Of a stretch of 64,000 nucleotides of DNA, positions 1-10,189 are shown piece by piece. Where the stretch lies: assembly GCA_024741835.1 (NCBI GenBank), contig JAENRP010000154.1:2121-66120 (forward strand), in the 5' to 3' direction. Made by a program: the position numbers and the translations under genes. The stretch is from Diplocarpon mali (lineage: Eukaryota; Ascomycota; Leotiomycetes; Helotiales; Drepanopezizaceae). Position 1 is the stretch's first letter. Every line of letters begins with the position of its first letter. The notes under the pieces are model-generated. The model saw nothing but the letters and a program-made list of their open reading frames with translations, was not told where the DNA came from and ran no database searches.

Positions 1-934
1 AAGCAGGGAGATGTATCTGTATTGATATATTTACATATATGTATATTTGGGTGATTATATGCATATATACACACACACCACCTCACAGCCAACTGCACTC
101 CACACCGCAACGCTTCTCACCCTACACCCATCACCCGCAAAAAGTACAAGCTCGAACGGCATCCTCCTCCTCCGCACCAGCAACCCCACGCCCCCCGTCC
201 AGCAACGACGCGAGATCCGCGCACCGGCACCTCTCGACGTCGCCTCGAGCCGCGGAGCATGGACCAGATGTGTCGTGGTACTCACGTGGCGCTCACGTGT
301 TACTCACGTGGTAGACGCCGTGGCCGCGGGCGGGGACAAGAGGCAGCGCAACAGGACACACCGCGCGAGGAGCGTGCCCGTGTCCTCCCGCAGCCTATGC
401 GGAGGCCTCGAGCTGCCGCGAACAGCCACAACAACCGCCCTGGGGACGAGCTCCATTCTGGACATCACACTCCCGAACGCGAGCGAGGGAGAGAGGGAGA
501 GAGCATCTCAGACATCAGGGCATTAACCTCGGCCATGAACACCGCACGTCGATTTCCCCAAGGCATTCACCCCGTGCCATATTGCCGGGCCTCGATATCG
601 CAGGCCCGTATCCTCGCGGGTAATGCGTGCCTTCGACTCTGCCGCGAGCCCGCTCGAGAACCGCCTTCGGTAACACGCGACGAGTCCTAGCGAGAAGCGA
701 GAACTGTGTTGACTCACGTCTCGGAGCCTCGTCATGTGTAATCCCGTAGATCTCAAGGTCGGCGCACCCTCAAGAGAGCTCTGTAAATCACTACGAGAAG
801 ACGTACAAAGATGCGAGTGCTCGGACTTCCAAAGGCATCCACCGAGCATTACCATCATCCCGATCCACCACCATCCCCCAGGACCCCGTCCCATCTATCA
901 CCTATCCCCACCCCCCTATCCGCCATGGGAAGCC
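1..934. other. Gene-free left edge
   Basis: I see no convincing gene here. Open frames overlap in several phases and look compositional. The stretch lies downstream of the DUF1295 gene, so any promoter in it would more likely serve a gene beyond the left edge. It contains the three-copy CACGTG array listed separately and a TA-rich start. Confidence 0.5.
283..310. promoter_or_regulatory. Three CACGTG E-boxes at 11-bp spacing
   Basis: Palindromic CACGTG hexamers lie at 283-288, 294-299 and 305-310, each inside an 11-bp unit of the form ctCACGTGkyn. CACGTG is the classic site for bHLH factors such as Cbf1, Pho4 and SREBP-like proteins. A period of 11 bp puts the sites on nearly the same helical face. 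Regulatory function is inferred; the target gene is not visible, and may lie left of the window. Confidence 0.5.
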
Positions 935-2460
935 TCACAACTTCGGGATGAACATAGGCGTACTCTCCTTCCACTCCCTGTACTCCTTCCGATCCCCATA
1001 CCGCTCATCATACTTCTTCTCGCTCAGCGGGACGCCGGAAACCTTCAGCAGCAGGAACGTCACGAAGGCCGGGCTGACGGCGCACAGTGCAAAGGCCGCG
1101 GGTCCCTTCACAGCGACGCCCGGCCCGCGAGCGCGCAGGACGCCAAAGGCGGCCACGGCGAGGCCGGTCCAGAGCGTGCTCTCGCCGAAGTAGTTGGGGT
1201 GGCGGCTCTTACTCCACAGGCCCGAGGTGAGAAAGTCTTCGTCGTGCTGCTTGGCCTTCTTGGCGCGGACCCAGGCGGATTTTTGGCGGTCGGCTAAGGA
1301 AGAGAAGGGGTGTTAGTCGAAGCGGAGTGAGATGGGTAGGGTGAGGGAGCGCACCGATTACTTCCAAGATGAAGCCGCCTGCGAAGAGTCCCAGGCCCAG
1401 GACGTCGGTTAGGGTCACGAGAGGGAGGGTCGAGAGGAGGGTGTGAGGGATGCTGTTGACCGCTAGGATGGGGAGGAGGCAGAGGGAGACCCACGTTGCT
1501 TGGGCCACTACGCGATGGATGTTGTCAGAACGAGGCTCGTTGTTCAAGGATGGGAATGGTGCAGCAGCGACGGAAATGTCATGGTCTCGACTCGTCACCA
1601 TCTGCACGCGAGAAAGTCAAAACTCACTCCAAGCGCCAAAGAACTTGGGCGGGGACTTCTTGATCTCGTCGAATCGAGAATCGTGGCCATCGGCCAGGAT
1701 GCGCTGGAACAAGTACGTGCCCAGCCGGGTCGCCCACTTCCACGACGTTAGCTTTGATCGTGCCGTATCAAGGACTTAGGGACTGTCTGGTCCCGGGGCG
1801 TGATGCTATACGGCCGTGAGAACCACAATACCCCGGGCTTTGGAAGATGTAGAGGACTTGCAGACGTACAACGGAGACGGCGGTGCTGAGAACAACCTGC
1901 CGCCAGTTCAGGCCGTGGGGACCGCCTGTGCCTGTGAAGGCTGCGAGGAGGGAGGGAAAGGGGGGCTTGACGGCCAAGGTGGCGCGGGCGCGGAGCGTGG
2001 GGAGGTAGAGGGAGAGCGCCGTCACCGAGAGGTAGGTGAGGGAGCCGGCTGGTAGGGTCTTAGTCCGATTGCTCTGTCGGTTGGAACAAGTGAGATGGAC
2101 AGATGGCAACGAAGAGAAGTTTGGACTCGGTGGATTGCGATTAGGCCAGTCACGGGATGAAGAACTTACAGAGGTCGTAGAAGCGCTCCGATTGAGCGAG
2201 GATGGAGGGGACTGCGACTGCTCCCTGGAGAGCGAAGGCCGTAGCTATGGAGGGGACGAGCGTTCTGAGAGTGGTGTTAATGTTGAGGCGAGGAGAGTTG
2301 GAAAACGCAGGAAAACGCAGGAAAACGCAATGTAAACCGACGGAATCCGTGGGGAGAAGAGCTGGCCGCTGCATGCTCTGAGGACTATGCTGGTTTGCAC
2401 GAACCGGAGGAATGGGTTACGGAAGTTCGTAACATGGAGGAGGGAATTCAAAAGCGTCAT
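935..2460 (-). CDS. DUF1295 (steroid 5-alpha-reductase-like) membrane protein
   Basis: Multi-pass membrane protein of the DUF1295 family, related to the C-terminal domain of steroid 5-alpha reductases. Its substrate is unknown. The spliced model has six exons (2460-2405, 2264-2170, 2048-1870, 1736-1628, 1507-1355, 1293-935) that join in frame to give 316 aa. The start MTLLNSLLHVTNF is family-like. Visible conserved pieces are the SGSLTYLSVT segment, WATRLGTYLFQRI, AQATWVSL, and the C-terminal SRHPNYFGE and KYDERYGDRKEYREW motifs typical of the NADPH-binding reductase fold. Several hydrophobic stretches are consistent with ER membrane insertion. Intron 1 carries a 10-nt tandem repeat. Family assignment is firm; enzymatic role is inference. 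Confidence 0.9.
2301..2330. repeat. Three 10-nt tandem units in an intron
   Basis: Three consecutive copies of gaaaacgcag (last base changed in copy three) lie inside intron 1 of the DUF1295 gene, between the donor at 2404 and the acceptor at 2265. Confidence 0.9.
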
Positions 2461-3011
2461 CTTTTGAGCGTATACAAGAATGTTACCGAGGCGAAGGCGG
2501 ATCTGCCAAGCGGAAGGTGATCTGGTCTTTGGGTCTTGTGGAGTAGAAAGACTGAATTCTCGTGGAAGAGAAGCTGATGCAGGTCAGGGCATAGGAGTTG
2601 AGGAGCGATAGCTGAGAAAAGGGTTCTGACGGTTTCACAAGGCTTCAGTTCCGTACTTCAGCCTTGCGGCATGGAGTGACGACATTATGTGGGTTCGAGG
2701 CGCTCGCCAGTTCGGTCCTTGACGGTCTTTCAGCCTCGTCTTGGCTGGGCATTCGGGGCTGGAATATACTTCTCTCGTATACATAGGTATCCTCATCTAC
2801 ACTAGATATCCATTGTCGCCTTTGCTGCAGACGATCCAGTTTGGTGGGCAGGATGTAGAGTAGGTGAGGCGCCAGCGCATGGATGCTTGACCAAAGCCAG
2901 GAGCCAGGGGATGAGGTTGAGCAACTCAGCCAGGACTCGGGAGAGCCCAGCACCGTACGAGTTGGAGCCCATCCAACCCAAGCCAAGTCAAGTCCTCGAG
3001 CGTTCAAGCAT
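2461..3011. other. Intergenic, no gene seen
   Basis: Lies between two minus-strand genes: promoter and leader of the DUF1295 gene plus the 3' end of the deaminase gene. I see no further coding signal. Confidence 0.5.
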
Positions 3012-3524
3012 TCAAGCACCTTTGATATGGCCAGCCGTAGCAACCTCGAGTATCTCCTCCTCCAAGCCATGGACGAGAATGACCTCGATGCCAGCATCTT
3101 CCAACTGTTTTCGGCCCGTATTCTCTCCCACAAACTTCTCGGGCTCCTCGACCCCAACGTAGACCGTCTTGATAGCGTTCCCCAATCGAATGATCCGCTC
3201 AACACAGGGCAGATTCCCACTGAGTCTCTTGAAGCAGGGCTCGACCGTGGTATATAACACCGTCCCTCCCGGCAGGACATCTGCCAGCGCGTCCTCGGCG
3301 ACTTGATGCCTCTTGGCCAGTTTGATAAAACATGACTGCTCTGCGTGTGTGTTCCCGTCGCATTCGAGCGTGTATCCGGTCGCGATGACCGTATTCGCCT
3401 GCGCGTCTACGAGGAGCGCCCCAACACGATAGTTTGTGGGCTTTGGCGGAGACTTGCGCGCGAGGTCGAGCGCTTGTCGCATGTAGACGACGTGATGGGA
3501 GGGTGGCCTTGGAGGACTCGGCAT
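3012..3524 (-). CDS. RibD/Rib2-like zinc deaminase
   Basis: Single-exon protein of 170 aa with a cytidine/deoxycytidylate deaminase-type zinc domain. The visible zinc signature is THAEQ followed by the segment EPCFKRLSGNLPC, a P-C-x9-C spacing that resembles the pyrimidine deaminase domain of RibD and fungal Rib2 rather than the P-C-x2-C of plain cytidine deaminases. In riboflavin synthesis that domain deaminates a ribosylamino-pyrimidine intermediate; I infer the same or a related reaction. I chose the ATG at 3524 (MPSPPRPPSHH) because the upstream in-frame extension is a low-complexity repeat that looks non-coding. It is a stand-alone domain, with no fused reductase or pseudouridine synthase. 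Alternative: a divergent nucleotide or tRNA deaminase. Confidence 0.8.
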   Translation of the reverse strand: MPSPPRPPSHHVVYMRQALDLARKSPPKPTNYRVGALLVDAQANTVIATGYTLECDGNTHAEQSCFIKLAKRHQVAEDALADVLPGGTVLYTTVEPCFKRLSGNLPCVERIIRLGNAIKTVYVGVEEPEKFVGENTGRKQLEDAGIEVILVHGLEEEILEVATAGHIKGA

Positions 3525-4443
3525 GTTCGGGGGAAGCTTGTGTGTTTGTTCGTGGAGGTCGGCCTGTTTGTAAGATCGGCTTGTTCGTGGGGACCGGCTT
3601 GTTCGTGGATGTTGTATGAGGTCTGCAGCGTGCTGGCGGGAGAACTCGAATTCTTCGAGGTTGCCCAACCTTCAGGGAGAGGCGGGCGCGGTATGGCCAA
3701 AGAAAGTACGTACTTGCTGTCAGCTCTCGAGCCCGGCCGGCGACCCCCTCGAGGTCATCATCGGCTGCGACACGGGTTTCCTCCTGCAGCGCATTGTCGC
3801 CGGCGCTGTTTAATTCAGCCACGAACCCTGACATGCTGCACCGTATGCGCCGCCTTCCACGCCCCCAGCGAGGACTCTGCGACACCTACGTCACATGTGC
3901 TCCTGGTCCAGGATTGCCAGAGCGTGCGACAAACCCGATTAGACTGAAACATCAACATCGACATCAAAATCCACATCAACCTCGACCATTCTCAGTCCTG
4001 TCCACCGGTCGTCTGGCATCCACATCCCACAAGTCGCACCGCACCAACAACGGCACCACAACCGTACGCGTACGATCGAAACAGAGCGCATTGCGCATCC
4101 AATCCAGCTCAGTTCCTCAGGCCACACAGATTCTGCCTTGGTGGCTCGCTTCTAAAGAGAGTTTCAGTTCCCTCGCTCTCACAGGGCAGAGCAAGGTCTA
4201 TCGGACTCTACCTTATCCATCGGCTCCGACGGTCTGCTTCCCCCCGCCACTCGGCATCTACGGAGCACAGTACAGTACGGATCCAGCACAAATATACTTC
4301 GAAGTACGTCGTACCATATACGAGTACCCACGGTCAGCTTGCACGCGCACACGTCGCCGCTACGTGGTTGGAGTTTCTGGAGCGCTGTACTGCTCTGCAC
4401 TGCACTTCTTTTCATACGAGCAGATGGAAAGGTCGAGGCATTC
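3525..4443. other. Divergent intergenic region with degenerate repeat
   Basis: Separates the minus-strand deaminase from the plus-strand WD40 gene, so it should hold both promoters. At about 3545-3610 there are imperfect repeats built on ttgttcgtgg and gatcggc/gaccggc. No gene recognised. Confidence 0.5.
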
Positions 4444-7400
4444 ATGTCTGACGCTGTGCTGCCAAAAATTGAGGTGACCCATGTGCAGAATCCTGACGGA
4501 ACTGCAAATGATGGGGCCCCAAGTCTTGACTCGCCTTCTACCATCACGGAAGGGGGGCATTCTGCGAGGCCGAGGTCAGCGGCCTCGTCCGAAGGTAACT
4601 AAATTAATTTTTTTGGCCTATTTCATGTGGACCTTCTGATATATGCAGGATGCCCCAGGCCCTGCATGGTATGGCAGCTTGAAACATGTTATGTCCAAAT
4701 GATATGGCTTTTGCTATCTGCCCTTGTGCTTATGCTGACGAGAGCTCTCGTAATAGTCAACTTTCCAAATAATGGCACGAAGACTCCAATCAATATCCTG
4801 ATAAGAAATGTCCCAAACAAAGACAGCAACGGAATAAACCCGACTCTACAGCAAGCAGCCCGAGCAGAGCCAGCAGCCCAAGCAGCCCGTTCAACTACTG
4901 CTATTGACCCCCTCTCCCATGTATGTCCTTCGGCCTATCAAGATACCCTCTCGGCACAGCTAGACCACCAGGCTTACTGATGCGGCGTATTAGCACATCC
5001 TCAAGAGAACGAATACCGAGAATACCATCCCCCAGAAGTTGCGGAACGGGCCGGAAAGTCCAATTACTGAAGTTGCGAGTCCAACCAGTCCGGACCTCCC
5101 GTCACCGGGCAAACAGTTGACGCCAGACATCCAGCACAGTGATAGCAATCCCAGCAAGGAAAAGAAGTCAGTATTTCCGAGTTTCACTCGCTAGCACTCG
5201 GTGGTGCTCACTGTGTTGAACTATTTGGCTCGCTTATGGTACGTCACAGAGACTGACACCAAACCACAGGAAAGGCGTCTCGTTCCTGAGTCGATTTGCA
5301 ATAAAAGGTGGGAAGAAGAAGGATCCTACGGGGGACATGGACGACGATGGCTCGGAGGCGGGTGATCAGCGTACTGAAGGCATGAACGCACACGTGTTCT
5401 CCTCTTCTGTTGGTGCGAACGGATATATCCCACGACATAAAGAGCCCCCTAGGTATATTAAAGTCCGCGCCCGCGACAAGAAAGTTAGAGAGTTCGATCG
5501 TATGTTTCTTGCTCAGGAGCTGAGCGGCACGAAGCAGCATGCGTTTGGCGACGAGAAGACACCAGGCCTGACGATGTCTGATATTCCGCCGGTAGCGATC
5601 GCTCACAAGATCCCCAAGTCGGTAAAATCAAACGGAGCCGTATGGTCGACGGAGTTTAGTAAATGTGGGAAATATCTTGCGGCAGCTGGTCAGGATCAGG
5701 TTGTGAGAGTATGGGCATTGATCTCGACCCCAGAGGAAAGACAGGCTCACGAATATGAAGAAGATCTTTCTTCCCGCACACATGGAGGAGCAAGGTTGAG
5801 TGCTCCCGTATTCAGGTCGACGCCTATCAGGGAGTTTGAAGGACACACTGGGGATATTTTGGACTTGAGTTGGAGCAAGAACAACTTCTTGCTGTCCTCG
5901 TCGATGGACAAGACAGTGAGGCTTTGGCATATCTCAAGACAAGAGTGCCTGTGCACTTTCAAACACAAAGATTTTGGTTCGTTGCGGCTCTCTGCTCACT
6001 CGGAATGTGCTGGCTCTATGTACTAGAGGCCAGGTACCAGTAAACTTACTGACTGACACTAGTCACTTCAATCGCCTTCCACCCCAAAGACGATCGATTC
6101 TTCTTGGCAGGATCCCTTGATTCCGTCCTCCGGCTCTGGAGTATACCAGACAAGTCTGTCTCTTATTACAAACAGTTACCCGACCTCATTACAGCTGTCG
6201 CATTCACCCCTGACGGCAAGACAGCGATTGCGGGTGTTCTCAGCGGCCTATGTCTGTTCTACGAGACCGCAGGTCTCAATCCTCAAGGTCAAATCCATGT
6301 CCGGTCAAGCCGTGGCAAGAATGCCAAAGGATCCAAGATCACTGGTATCCGAACGACCACATGGCCGCCTGACGATGAGAACGGCGAGGTCAAAGTCTTG
6401 GTCACTAGTAATGACTCAAGAATCAGACTATACAATCTGAAAGACAAGACACTGGAGATGAAGTTCAGAGGCCACGAAAACAACTTTAGTCAGATTAATG
6501 CCAGCTTCAGCGACGACGCTTGTCATGTAATTTGTGGCAGCGAGGATAGGAAGTCATACATTTGGAACACTAGCCCGATTGATTTCGAAAATCACAAGGA
6601 TAAACGGCCCTTGGAGTTTTTTGAGGCACACTCGGCAATGGTCACTGCCACCGCTATTGCTCCGACGGCATCGCGGCAACTGCTGGGAGCATCTGGAGAT
6701 CCGATATATGATCTATGCAACCCGCCTCCTGTAACATTACTGTCCCGCGAGGAGTCGAATGCGTCTTCGGTACCTCGCGTCGAGTCGGAGCAACAACGTC
6801 TCTCAGATCCCGTCACAGAGCCGGTCAAGACACCCGCGTATCTTGCAAGAAGTTCACACAATGATGGTATGATCATTGTAACGGCCGACTACCTTGGGTC
6901 GATCAAAGTCTTCAGGTGTGACTGTGCCTATCAAAAGCGACGTAACGACCACTGGGAGACGAGTTCCACCTTCTCGAAGAAGGTCGCCAAACGGCCTGGT
7001 AGCATCATGACCAAGAACTCAGGAGGCTCCCGACGCAACTCCCAGTCCCATATCTCCCTCGCTGGAGGCCTGCATTCGGACCACATCTTATCGTGGCGAA
7101 ACGGCGTTGCGGATGATACAAGCACCCGAAGCACCACCATGACTTCGCACAGTGACCGAAGTGTGTCTCCTAGGAAGCTTATCCGAAACACTAAATCAGT
7201 AAACAATTTCGCCAACACAGCTCGGCAACAACCCTACGCCTCATCAGCAATGGCGCACGCTTCCCCGAGTGTGTCGAATACCTCTCCACCCCAAAGTATC
7301 CACGACGCAGCCAACAAAAAGATAAGCTCCCCTTCCACCCAACCCCCAAGACCAAGCTTCGTGCTTAGCAGAGACGCAAACCCCTCGAAGCCCGAAGCTG

Positions 7401-7684
7401 TCGGCAAATCGTACCAGTTCTGGAACGTCGCCTCCTGGAAGCCGCAAGCCCGCGATGCCAACAAACCCGATAGCAGCAGTGTACGGTCACCTCCCGGCCG
7501 CGGTGCGAGCGTCGTCAGCAAAATTTCCTCCGAGGATGGCTCGCCTGGGGATCTAGATGGGGAGGAGAGCGAGGGCGACTCGCTTGCGTGCCGAAAGTGT
7601 AACGGGAAAGATTTCCGAGCGAGGAAGGTCGTGGGGAAGGGGCTGGTAATGGTTTGTACGAGGTGTGGGACGTATGTCGAATAA
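4444..7684 (+). CDS. WDR44-like WD40 repeat protein with C-terminal zinc ribbon
   Basis: Fungal relative of WDR44 and of yeast Dgr2/Ymr102c, probably a scaffold; no enzymatic role is evident. Secure exons are 4994-5166, 5270-5976 and 6063-7684, joined in frame, with an earlier exon ending at 4920 (DPLSH joined to HILKRT). The first exon from the ATG at 4444 and the acceptor near 4757 are tentative. WD repeats are visible as GAVWSTEFSKCGKYLAAAGQ, GHTGDILDLSWSK, VTSIAFHPKDDRFFLAGS, LITAVAFTPDGKTAIAG and later copies. A long Ser-rich, probably disordered tail follows. The last about 35 residues form a CxxC...CxxC ribbon (CRKC and CTRC). The disordered N-terminus has a TSPDLPSPGK region. Family call is firm; the N-terminus is not. 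Confidence 0.85.
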
Positions 7685-9625
7685 GCGGGATTGCGTGACT
7701 TGTATATTATGATGTTTGGATGATGATGATGCTTCTGGAAATTAGCGCGGTGTGGGGGCTCAATCGATGTCCTTTGGTCGCGATGGCGTTCAATGGATCA
7801 ACGCTACGACAGGTGTCCCTAGACACAACATGAAGGGGAGAGATTTCACAAATTTCACACCCGTTTCATCCGAAGCAAGCAACTGCTGGTATTGGTAAAC
7901 CCGGGTGCTGCGATGTTTCAAAAGCTTCCCCCACTCTCGTGTTCCTGTTAAGTGAGCTTCGAGCATGTTCTCAGAGGAACCGCAACCTGAAGAATCTTCT
8001 GTACAGTCTGTACAGAAGAGGCGGCGCGAGCACTGGTACTGACTGTAGGCGACCTCTCAGCGAGGGAGATCGTCATGATGCAGGCTTCGGCCTCGTTCCA
8101 AGCCTGCCTGCATCGCCAACGGATTTTCGAGTCTTTGGTTCTCCTTGAGCCTGAAGCTCCGGGTTCTCGAAAGGCGCATGATGGGTTCGGCCGCTCAGGT
8201 CCTCGTTTGAGCGGGTCGATGCTCTCTATCACGTTGGCATTTGGCTGGCATCTCACAGGCACACATAGTCGTAAGGTATCTTTCACGCAGCAGTCGTGCC
8301 AATTGCTCTTCCCAAGGTGCAAGGATCCCGTGGACCTCGGGTGACGGGCGGTGGAAGGGGCGTGTATCGAGAGAGCAGGACGGGCTTGTTGGGAAGAGGG
8401 GCTAATGCGGGCAGATACCGAACGTTGCCCTGTACCAGCGTCGTCTAGTGATGGCGAAGCCGAAAAGGATTCCGATGTCGATGATGGCCAAGGGTGGCTG
8501 ATGAGAGCAGGCGAGGCATGGGAATCCGAGCAAGATCAGGAGTATGCAGAACGTGGGTCCTAGGGAGGATACTTCTCGATGAGAGGCATGAATCGGAGAA
8601 AAGGCAGGGGGGTGAAGGAGGAGAAGGAGAAGAAGGAGAAGAAACATAATATAATTTACGGTTCATAGCCACAAAGGCAGGAGAGGCCGAAGACTGGGAA
8701 ACTGTACTCAACAGGCCTCTCTTTTATCACATTGTAAGTCCTAAGGTTGACCTCGACACCAATCGCACCAGAGACGCGGATACTTGTCAGTTCGACGAGC
8801 ACAAGAAGCTTCTGACGAGATCTGTCTATCGACGGAGGTAGATATGCGCGGATCGAGCCAATCCTCGCAAAGATACACGGGGGGGAGAAGCATACCCAGA
8901 GGACTCCGAGCCCGAGCCTGACCTCGGGTCCAGTACCCGTAGCAGAGCCGGGCCGACGAGGCCCGGCAGCAAGCCCGCGACGAAGCAAACAGAGGCCAGC
9001 CGCGCAGGAGAGACGTCCACGCGTCAAGCAGCAGGTGCTGGTGGGACGGCAATATCCAGAGTCGTCGGCGGAGAGGGTGCGCGGCTGCGGATCGACCCAA
9101 GCCAAGCGGTCGTGGAAGAACCGATCCTCTCCGTCATTCTCGAGGGAGCCAGGCCTCGTGTGTCGATAGCCACACTGCTTCGCGTATCTAGTGACAGACT
9201 TGCCAGAACTCTGATGGGGCGCGTGTGGATGGGCCCGTGGAGGGAAGTTTCTATTGTGACCGGTGGCCGGTTCAGGGGTTAAGCGAGAATGAGGGGTGCT
9301 GCGAGTTGGTAAACAATGGCCAGTAGCCAGGTTTTATCCCTCTTTGACCTGGGTAGAGCAGAAGGTGACGAGCCCAGATCAGGCGGAGGGTTCTGCTTGT
9401 TTACTCTATGTGTGCGGGTCGTTCTTGTTTATGCTGTGACGCTCGTCCTTGCGGTCCGGGTTGCTCCTGCTGATTTTACAGGATCGATCTTCCGAGAAAT
9501 GCTGGTTTCACTCGTTCCCTATTCAAACTCAGCATCGATTTCAACACTCCACAGTCAAAGCAAACATCGTCACCGTCATTATCACTTCAGTATACCTTTT
9601 ATAACTGATTCCACCGGGCTTCGAA
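7685..9625. other. Intergenic, no gene recognised
   Basis: About 1.9 kb without a supported gene. A 149-codon open frame on the minus strand (8656-9105) overlaps two other open frames in a GC-rich stretch and matches nothing I know. A purine-rich gaaggagaa tract lies near 8615-8645. A perfect 25-bp palindrome lies at 7995-8019. Confidence 0.45.
7995..8019. repeat. Perfect 25-bp palindrome
   Basis: Twelve-base arms tcttctgtacag and ctgtacagaaga are exact reverse complements around a single central t at 8007. It lies about 310 bp past the stop of the WD40 gene. It could be a dimeric protein-binding site or a short hairpin; function is unknown. Confidence 0.9.
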
Positions 9626-10189
9626 ATGATCGACAACTACCCTCTGCCAGTCGATCCGTCTTCCGTAAATCTCGATGCGGAGTTCTACACTGCTGCTCGA
9701 ACACAGCATCTCCAGATGCGCAAAGAGTCATACGACGCAGAGAACCAAGTCATCCAGGACGCAAGGGACAGAGAAGACAGGGCACTGCGGAAGATAAGAG
9801 AAGCTTCGTTCGACAGGCTCTTGGGCAGACTGCAAGAGACGGTAGAAGAATCAAGCAGGGATGCGCACATTTACAGAGAGAACTTGGACGGGCGGGCGAG
9901 TGGTGGAAGACAAGAGCAAATGGATCTGCAGCCTTCAGTGAGCCTGCCGGACACCCGGTCATACCCTGTCGACGACGTCGCAAAGGAAGAAGAGGAACGC
10001 CAGCAGCCCAGCCCCGAACCAAGCGACCTGGATTGCAGAGACAGTAAGAACTCTGGCCGTGCGAAGAGGTCAGCCGGTTCTCCATGCGGCCTTACGCCTC
10101 CGCCCGAACGGAACAAGGCTCGATGTGAGGACTCTGGCGATTCCTGTACGATAATCTTCCAAACAGGTCCTTTGCCTGAGTTTGGCTGA
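9626..10189 (+). CDS. Hypothetical protein, charged, probable coiled coil
   Basis: Intronless frame of 187 aa that I do not recognise. Residues about 20-85 are rich in Glu, Arg, Lys and Gln with heptad-like spacing (for example DREDRALRKIREASFDRLL), suggesting a helical or coiled-coil region. The C-terminal half is polar, rich in Pro, Ser, Asp and Glu, and looks disordered. The ATG at 9626 follows a pyrimidine-rich leader. No membrane segment or signal peptide. A spurious frame is possible, but the amphipathic composition and lack of competing frames of the same quality favour a real gene. Confidence 0.45.
   Translation: MIDNYPLPVDPSSVNLDAEFYTAARTQHLQMRKESYDAENQVIQDARDREDRALRKIREASFDRLLGRLQETVEESSRDAHIYRENLDGRASGGRQEQMDLQPSVSLPDTRSYPVDDVAKEEEERQQPSPEPSDLDCRDSKNSGRAKRSAGSPCGLTPPPERNKARCEDSGDSCTIIFQTGPLPEFG

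Noticed and set aside
8656..9105. 149-codon minus-strand frame with hydrophobic parts
   Set aside because: Overlaps two further open frames on the same strand and is rich in Cys/Arg/Leu as expected of random GC-rich DNA; no conserved motif or splice context.
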